Source: Hyphococcus sp. (GTDB lineage: Bacteria > Pseudomonadota > Alphaproteobacteria > Caulobacterales > Parvularculaceae). Taken from it: DNA of 35,319 nucleotides. Shown here one piece after another: positions 1 to 6,916 of the stretch. The translations under genes and the position numbers were made by a program. The stretch is from NCBI GenBank assembly GCA_021776295.1, contig JAJFGE010000018.1:1-35319 (forward strand), given 5' to 3'. The notes beneath the pieces are model-generated. The model was not told where the DNA came from, made no database searches, and worked only from the letters and a program-made list of their open reading frames with translations. Position 1 is the first letter of the stretch; every line of letters starts with the position of its first letter.

Positions 1-399
1 GGCGCGGGGCACCTCTTAGGGGCTTTAACTGCAACTCATAGCGAGAAATAGGTGGATTGTTCTTTGTCAGAATGGTGGTTTTGAGAGTTCGCGGACTTGT
101 AGAACACACCAAAGACACCGGCGGCTGTTTTACTTTAAGCAGGTTCGAAAAACTACAATTATTTAACCTTTAGTTTCTGTGTTCTATATAAATTTGGCCT
201 CAGCCAAGGACCACTTGAGAGAACAAAGTGGAGATGGCGAAAGTTCCTAACCGCCGCTGAATCCAGCGAGGTTGGCCGAGTGGAGCTTGAGCAGACCGAA
301 GCCAACAGTGCGATAGGGCCATACCAATATGACCAATGAATACGCCCAATTTGTCGACGGTTATATCGGGAAAAACATCACTGCAAAAGGACCGCAACA
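1..399. other. Left-end stretch without a convincing gene
   Basis: No convincing gene is seen in this AT-richer stretch. A 24-codon frame opens with ATG at 329 and ends at 403, where its TGA overlaps the ATG of the next gene. It could be a tiny upstream peptide or the tail of a decayed gene. A TAG at 314-316 closes the same frame just upstream. I see no RNA gene and no clear promoter. Confidence 0.4.
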
Positions 400-594
400 A
401 TGAATAAAAACCTCTTTGTTAGAGATATGTTCGAAGCGCTTATAAAGAAGATAGAGGAGGAAATCACTAAGCTCGATCGATACACCGAGAGCAATCCAGC
501 AATTGCTAGAGAAAATAACCTTCAAGATCACCGGGAATTGCTCATACGCCAAGCAAAAGAACTGCAGGACATTCTGGACAAAGACAACAATTAA
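400..594 (+). CDS. Small charged coiled-coil protein, unknown function
   Basis: A 64-residue protein that I do not recognise. After a short N-terminus it is almost entirely charged and helical: the stretch IKKIEEEITKLDR and the C-terminal AKELQDILDKDNN have the spacing of a short coiled coil. There is no signal peptide, membrane segment or cysteine, so it should be cytoplasmic. An AAAGG at 386-390 lies nine bases before the ATG and supports the start. It ends eleven bases before the lipoprotein gene and is probably co-transcribed with it. Its base composition is AT-richer than the rest of the window. The reading frame is likely real but its role is unknown. Confidence 0.5.
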   Translation: MNKNLFVRDMFEALIKKIEEEITKLDRYTESNPAIARENNLQDHRELLIRQAKELQDILDKDNN

Positions 595-604
595 GGACCC
601 GCAC

Positions 605-1405
605 ATGATGAAAGCACTGATAACTGTCGCAATCAGTTCACTCCTCGCCGGGTGTGGGACGTATTCCGAAACCGGCGTTGCCAGCGGTCTCGACGACGCC
701 TTATTTGGCAAATTCGGAATCAGCCGATCCGGCGTTGCCGACACACCGCTCGCTGCGGACGTATATCGCATACGCGGCTACGGAAACCAGAATGCATCGT
801 TCGAAAAGACCAATGCCGTTGCGATGGTCAGAGCAGCGGTCCTGGCGTCTGAAAATGGGTATCATCGGTTTAACGTGTTGGACTTTGACACTTGGCAAAA
901 AACTTCAGTTCACACGACACCCGCCACAGCCGAAACAACTACAAATATCAACGCGCATTCCTATGGCGGCTATATCACAGGTTCTGCCACCTCGACGACA
1001 ACCATCACACCAGGCCAAACCTACTCGCTCGACAGGCCACGGACTGACATTGTTGTTCAATTCGTTCGTAATGGTTCTGCAGAAGCCGCATCCGCACTAC
1101 GTGTTGCTGATATCATTATGCGCTACGGTAAGAAGGCGGGCCTCGCGCCGGAAGAGATGCAGGCCGTGATCAATATTGCTCCCGCCCCCATGGCCGGTGA
1201 GGTAACGCAGCAACCTTTTGCTGAACCGAGGCAAGTGACTGCGCCTATTCAAGCAAAAATTTCAAGGCCTGTAGCACTTCAACAAGACAGACCGACGCTT
1301 GATGAAATTTACAAGATGCTATCGGCCTCACAAAAAGCACAAGTCAATAACTTACCGCCGTCACAGCGTGCTGATTTTCTCAGGATGATTCGGGATCATG
1401 AATGA
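605..1405 (+). CDS. Putative surface lipoprotein (CC0125/CC1285-like)
   Basis: A 266-residue predicted lipoprotein. The N-terminus is a short signal peptide ending in a lipobox, LLAGC, with the acylated cysteine near residue 17, so the protein should be anchored in the envelope. An AAGGA about seven bases upstream supports the ATG at 605; a second ATG follows directly. The middle part (ADVYRIRGYGN, then AVLASENGYHRFNVLD) resembles the CC0125/CC1285 family of alphaproteobacterial lipoproteins, whose function is unknown. A Thr/Ser-rich insertion and a proline/glutamine-rich linker precede a helical C-terminal tail (DEIYKMLSASQKAQV). The family assignment is from memory of the pattern; the lipoprotein call is firm. 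Confidence 0.75.
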   Translation: MMKALITVAISSLLAGCGTYSETGVASGLDDALFGKFGISRSGVADTPLAADVYRIRGYGNQNASFEKTNAVAMVRAAVLASENGYHRFNVLDFDTWQKTSVHTTPATAETTTNINAHSYGGYITGSATSTTTITPGQTYSLDRPRTDIVVQFVRNGSAEAASALRVADIIMRYGKKAGLAPEEMQAVINIAPAPMAGEVTQQPFAEPRQVTAPIQAKISRPVALQQDRPTLDEIYKMLSASQKAQVNNLPPSQRADFLRMIRDHE

Positions 1406-1480
1406 TCTTGAGACTTTGTATCGACAAATTCGTGAGCGTATAGGATAGCCTCGAGAAGCTTTACAAGCCGCTTGCCCAGC

Positions 1481-2434
1481 CTATTCCGCCGGTTGTGGCC
1501 CGGGTTCTGGCGCGGGCGCCTTGGCGGGTTCACTCGCCGTCGGATGTAGCTGGCGCCAGCGCTGTTTGATCATCGCCGAGGTCATGCGCGAGCCGTCCGG
1601 CGACCAGCCTGGCGGGCCCCACAGATAACCGCCGATTTCGCGCAAGGAACGCGCACTGCGCAGATCCTTCACCATGCCGATCCATTCATGAAAGCCGATC
1701 ATCAGCGGATTAAACGTGGTGAGGTTTTTGATAATCCCGTAACGCGGCTTATCGGTGTCTTCTTCAGCCACAAACGTTCCGAACATCCGGTCCCAGATGA
1801 TCAGCATCCCGGCATAATTCGCATCGAGATAACGCGGATTGGTGGCGTGGTGGACGCGGTGATGGCTCGGCGTATTAAACACCCATTCGAACGGGCCCAT
1901 GCGTTTGATAAGTTCGGTGTGGATCCAGAACTGATAGACAAGATTTACGCCGCCCACGAATAATACCAACAGCGGCGGGAACCCGATCAGCGCCAGGGGT
2001 AGCCAGAAAACAGCCGAAAAAGACAGCTTGCCGGTCCAGGTCTGACGCAGCGCCGTCGACAGATTATAGTGCTGCGAGGAATGATGGATTACATGGCTCG
2101 CCCAGAACCAGCGCCGCTCATGGGCGATGCGGTGAAACCAGTAATAGGCGAAGTCGTCAACGACAATGCAGATCAATATCGTCCACCAGGTGATCGGCAT
2201 CGCCTCAATAAGCCGGAACTGGTAGACCCAGCTATACATTATATAAACCAGCGCCCCGGCGCCGATCACCGCAACAAGGTTATTGCCGAACCCCATGGCG
2301 AGGCTTGAAAACGTGTCTTTGGTTTCATAGCGCCCTCGGCCAGTGCGTCGCACGACTATCATTTCCAGAATGATAAGCAGCACAAAAGCCGGTACGGCAT
2401 AGGCGACAACATCTGGAAACGATATGTCTTGCAT
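1481..2434 (-). CDS. Sterol desaturase / fatty acid hydroxylase family protein
   Basis: An integral-membrane di-iron oxygenase of the fatty acid hydroxylase superfamily, about 317 residues. The histidine clusters that bind the two irons are visible: HRIAH near residue 102, HVIHH near 115, and HHRVHH near 192 with an isolated HTEL before it. Hydrophobic segments lie at about residues 10-28, 52-70 and 82-100 and again at 140-172. The C-terminus is an unusual Pro/Ala/Glu-rich tail, probably disordered. The substrate cannot be read from sequence; members act on sterols, fatty acids, carotenoids or alkylglycerols. The ATG at 2434 overlaps the TGA of the upstream gene by one base; a GTG at 2437 is an alternative start. 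Confidence 0.88.
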   Translation of the reverse strand: MQDISFPDVVAYAVPAFVLLIILEMIVVRRTGRGRYETKDTFSSLAMGFGNNLVAVIGAGALVYIMYSWVYQFRLIEAMPITWWTILICIVVDDFAYYWFHRIAHERRWFWASHVIHHSSQHYNLSTALRQTWTGKLSFSAVFWLPLALIGFPPLLVLFVGGVNLVYQFWIHTELIKRMGPFEWVFNTPSHHRVHHATNPRYLDANYAGMLIIWDRMFGTFVAEEDTDKPRYGIIKNLTTFNPLMIGFHEWIGMVKDLRSARSLREIGGYLWGPPGWSPDGSRMTSAMIKQRWRQLHPTASEPAKAPAPEPGPQPAE

Positions 2435-3030
2435 CACTCTTCCATTCGCTCACAGGCTATGCGCGTCGCCGCCAGTTTAAACTGCTTCACCCATTCGCCA
2501 GCGTCGTCTTTGGTATAGCCAATCCGCGCCCAATGGTCCGCATCCTCAATGACAAACTCCGCCTTGAAGTTTGGGCGCTCGGGATAGACCTGCCACATCG
2601 TCAAGACGCCATCTTGCATATTCGCGCGCAAATCCTGAACCTGGCGGCTGGATGTGGCGATCCACATCATGTCCCACTCACCGTCTTCACTATCGAACAT
2701 GCGCACATTAACGCCGCGCGGCGTATCCGGTTTGACGCCGGGATCAATTGTATACCACTCATCGACAATCGCCATGCCGCCAAGCCCATACCAGCCGTTC
2801 CAGCGCGCCGGCGTCCCCGGCCGCGGCGGAGACCACGCTTCTCCCTGCCAGGCATGACCAGAAATCGTGTAGTCGCCGATCAAAAAAGCAAATTGCGCCA
2901 GTTCTTCGGCGGCATTTTCGTGCGGCGCGCCATAGTCGCAACGCGGCGGCGCCAAGTCTTCTGCATACGAAACAGATGTCGCTGCGCAGACAATAAACAG
3001 TGCGGTAATGGAGATTTTTAAGCTATGCAT
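2434..3030 (-). CDS. Secreted DUF1579-like protein
   Basis: A 198-residue protein with a clear Sec signal peptide (hydrophobic ITALFIVCAATSVSYA, cleavage near residue 23), so it is probably periplasmic. The rest has features of DUF1579-type lipocalin-like proteins: an opening phrase LIGDYTISGHAW, alternating strands, and a middle section (GEWDMMWIATSS) rich in tryptophan. Two cysteines remain, one near the mature N-terminus and one near the C-terminus, and could form a disulfide. It overlaps the membrane hydroxylase gene by one to four bases, so the two are translationally coupled and may act on the same lipid or small molecule; that link is inference from context. Confidence 0.65.
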   Translation of the reverse strand: MHSLKISITALFIVCAATSVSYAEDLAPPRCDYGAPHENAAEELAQFAFLIGDYTISGHAWQGEAWSPPRPGTPARWNGWYGLGGMAIVDEWYTIDPGVKPDTPRGVNVRMFDSEDGEWDMMWIATSSRQVQDLRANMQDGVLTMWQVYPERPNFKAEFVIEDADHWARIGYTKDDAGEWVKQFKLAATRIACERMEE

Positions 3031-3070
3031 TGGCTCACCCTATCGCAAACTTTCGAAAAACCACACCCTT

Positions 3071-3460
3071 CTATACAGATGCGCCAAGCCATGCCGCAGC
3101 CTGGTCTTCCGGCACAGTAAAATGGACGTCTCTAGCGGTATCGTCCGGCCGGGGAACGCTCAGCGCGCCATCCTTATACACTGGCGCCGGCGACGCCGCG
3201 CCAAGGCGCCGCGTTACAAGCCCGTCGCCATGGACGATCACCACCGCCAATTCGCCGGCGGTGTTGCGCGCCAGCGCTGCGTCCTCGCCGATCAGCCAGT
3301 CTGTCGGATCGAAATCAGGTTCGTCAAAACCCAGCCTTTCAGAAGCGGCGGCGTGGTCTATCCCCCGCCCGCCGAGACCGAAGATTAGCCGCGCCAGCAA
3401 CACCAAGAACGAAACCCCGGCGATCGAAATTGCCAGATCGAGGATGGCGTTGCCAGTCAT
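3071..3460 (-). CDS. Small membrane-anchored protein, unknown function
   Basis: A 129-residue protein that I do not recognise. One N-terminal membrane segment (about residues 7-28, ending in a Gly-rich LGGRG) is followed by a soluble domain of about 95 residues, acidic near its start (GFDEPDFDPTDWL) and Ala-rich at its end. The soluble part reads like a short alpha/beta domain (ELAVVIVHGDGLVTRRL) and has no cysteines. It starts six bases after the ndk stop codon and should be in the same transcript. Nothing in the sequence suggests an enzymatic function. Confidence 0.6.
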   Translation of the reverse strand: MTGNAILDLAISIAGVSFLVLLARLIFGLGGRGIDHAAASERLGFDEPDFDPTDWLIGEDAALARNTAGELAVVIVHGDGLVTRRLGAASPAPVYKDGALSVPRPDDTARDVHFTVPEDQAAAWLGASV

Positions 3461-3466
3461 GCGCCG

Positions 3467-3889
3467 CTACCCGACAATTTCGTCGGCAGAGAAGAAAAAG
3501 CCGATTTCGTCTTTTGCGGTCTCCGACGCGTCAGAGCCGTGCACGGTGTTCTCGCCAATCGAGAGGGCGAATTCTGCGCGGATGGTGCCAGCGGCGGCAT
3601 CTGCCGGGTTGGTCGCGCCCATGATTTCGCGATTACGCGCGACAGCGTTCTCACCTTCCAGAACCTGCACCACGACCGGTTCGGAGATCATAAAATCGAC
3701 CAACTCGCCAAAGAACGGGCGGTCTTTATGGACGCCGTAAAAGCCCTCCGCCTGCGCGCGGGTCATATGGATGCGCTTTTGTGCAACGACGCGCAGGCCG
3801 CCTTCTTCAAGTTTGGCGACGACTTTGCCGGTAATATTGCTGCGGGTGGCATCGGGTTTAATGATCGAAAAGGTGCGTTCTAGCGCCAT
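3467..3889 (-). CDS. ndk: Nucleoside diphosphate kinase
   Basis: A 140-residue nucleoside diphosphate kinase, which moves the gamma phosphate of ATP to nucleoside diphosphates to balance dNTP/NTP pools in the cytosol. The N-terminus [12 protein letters not shown] is the family signature strand, and the active-site histidine lies in NTVHGSDAS near residue 115. Its length is typical of bacterial Ndk. The start at 3889 gives the standard [14 protein letters not shown]-terminus and is preceded by AGGATACCATC; the frame is open for 26 codons further upstream, but that extension has no family match and is not used. Confidence 0.97.
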   Translation of the reverse strand: MALERTFSIIKPDATRSNITGKVVAKLEEGGLRVVAQKRIHMTRAQAEGFYGVHKDRPFFGELVDFMISEPVVVQVLEGENAVARNREIMGATNPADAAAGTIRAEFALSIGENTVHGSDASETAKDEIGFFFSADEIVG

Positions 3890-4022
3890 GATGGTATCCT
3901 CTACACGGAAAACTGTTGATTCGGTCGCGTTTCGTATCAACGCAAAGACGTTGCGGCAAGCGTCCAAATCGCCTCAGGATGCTGAAAACCAAAGCGATTC
4001 GAGGCGCCAGAAGGAGACCCAA

Positions 4023-4376
4023 ATGTCCGATCCGGTCATTTCCACCGACCCCAACCAGGCTGGCAACGCCAATCTGATCTATATCCTTTATCTTGTCTCC
4101 TGCGTCGTTGGCGTGACGGCGATTGTTGGCGTGGTGATGGCCTATATGGCCAAGGACGACGCGCCAGACTGGCTGCGGTCTCATTATCACAACCAAATCA
4201 ATATTTTCTGGAAAGGGCTGCTTTATATGGTGATCGGCGCCGTTTTAAGCATCGTTCTGATCGGGCTCCTGATCCTGCTTGTGGCGTTCATCTGGTATAT
4301 TATCCGCATCGTGAAGGGCATGCAGACGCTTGCCAAAGGCGAGCCTTACCCCAATCCATCCGGCTGGGGACTTTAG
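4023..4376 (+). CDS. DUF4870-like small membrane protein
   Basis: A 117-residue membrane protein with about three hydrophobic segments: IYILYLVSCVVGVTAIVG, then FWKGLLYMVIGAVLSIVL running into ILLVAFIWYIIRIV. The arrangement of a first segment, a charged loop with HYHNQINIFW, a second hydrophobic block and a closing GMQTLAKGEPYPNP resembles DUF4870-type proteins, whose function is not known. The start at 4023 is supported by AGGAG nine bases upstream. The gene is divergent from ndk across a gap of 133 bases that should hold both promoters. Confidence 0.75.
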   Translation: MSDPVISTDPNQAGNANLIYILYLVSCVVGVTAIVGVVMAYMAKDDAPDWLRSHYHNQINIFWKGLLYMVIGAVLSIVLIGLLILLVAFIWYIIRIVKGMQTLAKGEPYPNPSGWGL

Positions 4377-4564
4377 ACGCGGCGGGGCCGCAACCACCCC
4401 TGTTAGCCTTCTACATACAGTTTGGCGCACAGTCGGGATCGAATCACGCATACAGTGCTGTAAATACAGTTCGGCCCAGCCGATTCGGCCAAGCTTGTCG
4501 GCAACCGGCCGACCTTTTCGTCAACAGTTGTGTTCATCCCAATGGCAATATCTAGGAGCCACCC

Positions 4565-4852
4565 ATGAACGAATTCATCAACAGATTTAAATCTTTCGAC
4601 AAACTCATCGCCACCAGCCTTATCAAGCTGCTCTACTGGATCGGCATCGTCGTCATTGCGCTTGGTGTCCTGGCGGGGATTCTCGGCGGTTTTTCCAATG
4701 GCTTCACCTCCGGCATCGCCAGCCTCGTCCTGGCGCCGCTTGGCGGCGCGCTCGGGGTGATCTTCTGGCGCTTCCTGTGCGAGATTTATATCGTCATTTT
4801 CGGCATGTATGACCGCCTCGGCGAAATCCAAAAGTCACTCGCCAAGGATTAA
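4565..4852 (+). CDS. DUF4282-like small membrane protein
   Basis: A 95-residue protein matching the DUF4282 pattern: a short amphipathic start (FINRFKSFDKLIATSLIKLLYW), one long hydrophobic segment, a Gly-rich turn (GGFSNGFTSGI), a second hydrophobic segment, and the family-like ending FWRFLCEIYIVIFGMYDRL followed by a short helical tail. The topology is probably two membrane helices with both ends in the cytoplasm. TAGGAG about eight bases upstream of the ATG supports the start. The function of the family is not known. It follows the DUF4870-like gene by 188 bases and is probably expressed separately. Confidence 0.75.
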   Translation: MNEFINRFKSFDKLIATSLIKLLYWIGIVVIALGVLAGILGGFSNGFTSGIASLVLAPLGGALGVIFWRFLCEIYIVIFGMYDRLGEIQKSLAKD

Positions 4853-4880
4853 CCAAGACTGGTCTTCGGGCCGGATGCCG

Positions 4881-4900
4881 CCGCGCTGGCAACAGCGCGG
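4881..4900 (+). terminator. Perfect GC hairpin after the DUF4282-like gene
   Basis: CCGCGCTG and CAGCGCGG form a perfect 8-bp stem closed by a GCAA tetraloop, 28 bases after the stop codon. No T-run follows, so it is a weak intrinsic terminator at best; it may instead stabilise the 3' end of the mRNA. Confidence 0.4.
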
Positions 4901-4986
4901 TATCGCTCAACTATTGGTGAGCCGGCGCAATTATTGGATACCCTCTCCATATTCGTGATAAAAGCGCCTATATAGAAAGCCAGCCC

Positions 4987-5083
4987 AGACCATCGGGCGA
5001 TTAATAGGTATCGCCCGATGGTCTAGATTGTTTATTGCGCGCCGGGTTTTGTAAAAACCGGTTCCTACTTTTTTGCCCGGCGC
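4987..5083. repeat. Composite palindromic intergenic repeat, copy 1
   Basis: Two linked palindromes. Part A (4987-5024) is a perfect 15-bp stem, AGACCATCGGGCGAT with its complement, around an 8-base loop. Part B (5039-5083) is bounded by GCGCCGGG and CCCGGCGC and contains AAAAACCGGTTCC followed by a T-rich stretch. Copy 2 near 16520-16665 has the same two parts in reverse orientation. It lies just before erpA, so part B will be in or close to that gene's leader. Confidence 0.75.
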
Positions 5084-5099
5084 TATAGTTGAGCGTAAT

Positions 5100-5441
5100 A
5101 TGTCTGTCACCGACCAATCTGCCGTTACCGTTTCCGCCAGCGCCGCGACCAAAATCGCCGCGATCCTCGCCAAGGAGCCGGCTGGCGCGATGTTGCGCGT
5201 GGCGGTTGAGGGCGGCGGCTGTTCCGGCTTTCAGTACAAGTTCGATATTGTCAGCGCGCGCGAAGACGACGACCTCGTGCTCGATGCAGATGGTTATCAA
5301 GTCCTCATCGACAGTGTCTCGGTCGACTATATGGCAGGATCAGAAATCGACTATTCCGACGAGCTGATCGGCGCGGCGTTCAAGATCAACAACCCCAATG
5401 CGACAGCAAGCTGTGGCTGCGGGACAAGTTTTTCTTTGTAG
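5100..5441 (+). CDS. erpA: Iron-sulfur cluster insertion protein ErpA (A-type carrier)
   Basis: A 113-residue A-type Fe-S carrier of the HesB/IscA/ErpA family, which receives clusters from the Fe-S assembly machinery and passes them to target enzymes. The three cluster-binding cysteines are present: one in GGGCSGFQY near residue 41 and the pair in the C-terminal SCGCGTSF. The core (DYMAGSEIDY, FKINNPNA) matches ErpA-type proteins well, although separating ErpA from IscA/SufA by eye is not fully secure. The ATG at 5100 gives the usual length; an in-frame TTG at 5073 would extend it into the upstream repeat and is less likely. The gene stands alone, and potential clients in this window include complex I and PaaE. 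Confidence 0.88.
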   Translation: MSVTDQSAVTVSASAATKIAAILAKEPAGAMLRVAVEGGGCSGFQYKFDIVSAREDDDLVLDADGYQVLIDSVSVDYMAGSEIDYSDELIGAAFKINNPNATASCGCGTSFSL

Positions 5442-5456
5442 CAGGCGATTTATCCC

Positions 5457-5528
5457 ATGCACTCCTTCGCATTGATTATGATGTATGGGGTCGCGTTTAA
5501 TTTTTGGATGTATTGGTTTGGTTATTAA
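5457..5528 (+). CDS. Possible 23-residue hydrophobic miniprotein
   Basis: A short frame 15 bases after erpA encodes 23 residues that are nearly all hydrophobic and aromatic (MHSFALIMMYGVAF, then NFWMYWFGY). It would form a single membrane helix with no charged residue except one His. The upstream AGCAGGCGA is a weak ribosome binding site. The composition is striking for chance, but such a short frame cannot be confirmed from one sequence. Confidence 0.25.
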   Translation: MHSFALIMMYGVAFNFWMYWFGY

Positions 5529-5548
5529 TTGGCGCCGGGCGGTGTTTT

Positions 5549-6577
5549 TTACTCCCGCCCAATCCCATACTTCCGTACAATCCCGCGGATCTGGTCGTAG
5601 CTTAGGGCCAGCGCCTTGGCGGCGCGCTTCTGGTTGTCGCCGTTGCGGGCGAGCGCGTCGATGACCAGTTGTTTTTCGATTTCGTCGAGCCGCGTGCGCA
5701 GATTGATATCGCCGTCCGGTGCGCTTTTAATCTCTGGCGCCATGGTCGCCGGCGCCCGCGCGATCTCGTATTCCGTTTGCAGAGCATCCGTCGTGCTGAG
5801 CGCCGGAAACGGGTCGATAATAATCTCTCCGACCGGGCCGGTCTGATCATTCGCGCGCCAGCGGTAAAATGACCGCTCGGCGGCGTTCTTTAATTCGCGC
5901 ACATTGCCCGGCCAGTTGTGGGCGCGCAGTTGCGCCATCGCTTCGGCGGTAAAGCCGTCATAGGGCTGGTCGATTTCCCCCGCTATGCGCGCTGCAAAAC
6001 TGCCTGCCAGCTGGGCGATATCCTCGCGGCGCTCGCGCAGGGGCGGCGCGACAATGACGTCGAAGGCGAGCCGGTCGAGCAGGTCGGCGCGAAACTTTCC
6101 CTCGCGCGCCTGGGCGCGCAAATCAACATTGGCCGCCGCAACGATCCGTACATTCGCGTTGAGGGTTTTCTCGCCGCCAACCCGCTCATATTCGCCATAT
6201 TCGATCACCCGCAGGAGTTTTTCCTGAACCCGCAATGAGGCCGACGGGATTTCGTCGAGAAACAACGTCCCGCCCTCGGCGCGTTCAAACCGGCCGAGAT
6301 GCTTCTTCGACGCGCCGGTAAACGAGCCGGCCTCGTGGCCGAACAGCTCGCTCTCCAACAGCTCCTCATTCATTGCCGCGCAATTGACCTTGACCAGCGG
6401 GCCCTCCCAGCGCGGTGACAGGAAGTGAATGCGCGCCGCGATCAGCTCCTTGCCGGTGCCGCGCTCGCCAATGATGAGCAATGGCCGGTCAAGCGCGGCG
6501 GCTTCAGATGCATGGGCGAGGGCGTCAAGAAAGACCGGCGCCTGGCCGAGGAGGTCGGGGGGTTGCGGTGTGTTCAT
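5549..6577 (-). CDS. pspF: Psp operon transcriptional activator PspF (sigma-54 dependent)
   Basis: A 342-residue bacterial enhancer-binding protein lacking a receiver or GAF domain, as in PspF: the AAA+ domain starts near residue 10. Walker A is GERGTGKE (37-44), the sigma-54 contact loop is GSFTGA (84-89) in place of the usual GAFTGA, Walker B is GGTLFLDEI (about 104-112), and the arginine-finger region is FRADLLDRLAFDV. A Pro/Ala-rich linker leads to a Fis-type helix-turn-helix at the C-terminus (RAAKALALSYDQIRGIVRK). PspF drives the psp operon and is held inactive by PspA until the membrane is stressed. It is divergent from the psp genes, the classic arrangement. No clear Shine-Dalgarno precedes the ATG; one enhancer-like box abuts it. 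Confidence 0.94.
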   Translation of the reverse strand: MNTPQPPDLLGQAPVFLDALAHASEAAALDRPLLIIGERGTGKELIAARIHFLSPRWEGPLVKVNCAAMNEELLESELFGHEAGSFTGASKKHLGRFERAEGGTLFLDEIPSASLRVQEKLLRVIEYGEYERVGGEKTLNANVRIVAAANVDLRAQAREGKFRADLLDRLAFDVIVAPPLRERREDIAQLAGSFAARIAGEIDQPYDGFTAEAMAQLRAHNWPGNVRELKNAAERSFYRWRANDQTGPVGEIIIDPFPALSTTDALQTEYEIARAPATMAPEIKSAPDGDINLRTRLDEIEKQLVIDALARNGDNQKRAAKALALSYDQIRGIVRKYGIGRE

Positions 6578-6578
6578 A

Positions 6579-6634
6579 GGTGTTATTTACCAGATATTTC
6601 GGTTAAATAAACCTTGACTTTGGTGAATATTACC
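6579..6634. promoter_or_regulatory. Three GGT-N7-ACC boxes, probable PspF enhancer sites
   Basis: Three 13-bp near-palindromes lie in a row: GGTGTTATTTACC (6579-6591), GGTTAAATAAACC (6601-6613) and GGTGAATATTACC (6622-6634). Their starts are 22 and 21 bases apart, so all face one side of the helix. They sit about 105-155 bases upstream of the predicted sigma-54 start, the usual range for an enhancer-binding protein. The first box abuts the pspF start codon, which would allow PspF to repress its own gene, as known in E. coli. Confidence 0.6.
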
Positions 6635-6653
6635 TCTATAGTTACCTCCATAG
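6630..6653. repeat. Tandem 12-bp direct repeat in the psp control region
   Basis: TTACCTCTATAG is followed directly by TTACCTCCATAG, 11 of 12 bases identical. The first copy overlaps the right half of the third enhancer-like box. It may be part of the pspF promoter or a binding site, or just a small duplication. Confidence 0.5.
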
Positions 6654-6711
6654 AAAACGCACATTACGTTTCTCCCTTAAAAAACAACACTTTATGAATT
6701 TTGCGCCAGTT

Positions 6712-6727
6712 TGGCACGCGTTTCGCA
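6712..6727 (+). promoter_or_regulatory. Sigma-54 promoter of the psp operon
   Basis: TGGCACGCGTTTCGCA fits the -24/-12 class: the invariant GG (6713-6714) and GC (6725-6726) are separated by exactly ten bases, and the -24 element TGGCAC is consensus. The -12 element is TCGCA rather than TTGCA. Predicted transcription start is near 6738, about 40 bases before the first gene. The divergent PspF gene is the expected activator. Confidence 0.8.
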
Positions 6728-6778
6728 ATGGAGATTGCAGACGGGTTAACCAAGCCGCCAGGGATCAAGGAGAGTATT

Positions 6779-6904
6779 ATGAACCGATCAAGATATGACG
6801 ACCATTACTGGGAGAGCCGACTGGACCGGCTGGTCCGCGGCCGCTCGGGCTTTGCCTGGGGCGCATTCTTCATTGGATTTATCCTCGGCGGCATTATCTT
6901 TTAA
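6779..6904 (+). CDS. 41-residue membrane protein at the head of the psp operon
   Basis: The first gene behind the sigma-54 promoter. It has an N-terminal half rich in Arg, Asp and aromatic residues (SRYDDHYWESRLDRLVRG) and a C-terminal membrane helix (FAWGAFFIGFILGGIIF) that ends with the protein, with glycines spaced as in a helix-packing motif. AAGGAGAG at 6768-6775 is a strong ribosome binding site for the ATG at 6779. It ends 12 bases before pspA. I do not recognise a family; position and topology suggest an additional Psp component or an anchor for PspA at the membrane, which is inference. Confidence 0.75.
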   Translation: MNRSRYDDHYWESRLDRLVRGRSGFAWGAFFIGFILGGIIF

Positions 6905-6916
6905 GGAGTTATGGCC

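Noticed and set aside
268-345. A tRNA-Ser/Leu-like phrase (GGTTGGCCGAGTGG) in the left-end gap
   Set aside because: No matching acceptor stem, anticodon arm or T arm can be folded around it.
329-403. 24-codon frame ending on the start of the coiled-coil gene
   Set aside because: Too short, no good ribosome binding site and no recognisable content; mentioned only in the left-end entry.
1398-1448. 16-residue frame (MNDLETLYRQIRERIG) overlapping the lipoprotein 3' end
   Set aside because: Could be the start of a lost downstream gene, but it is too short to support as a gene.
4411-4476. Two similar stretches TA-C/A-ATACAGTT-T/C-GGC and a small dyad TACAGTGCTGTA
   Set aside because: Short and imperfect; no known operator pattern and no other copy seen. 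Could be a duplication by chance.
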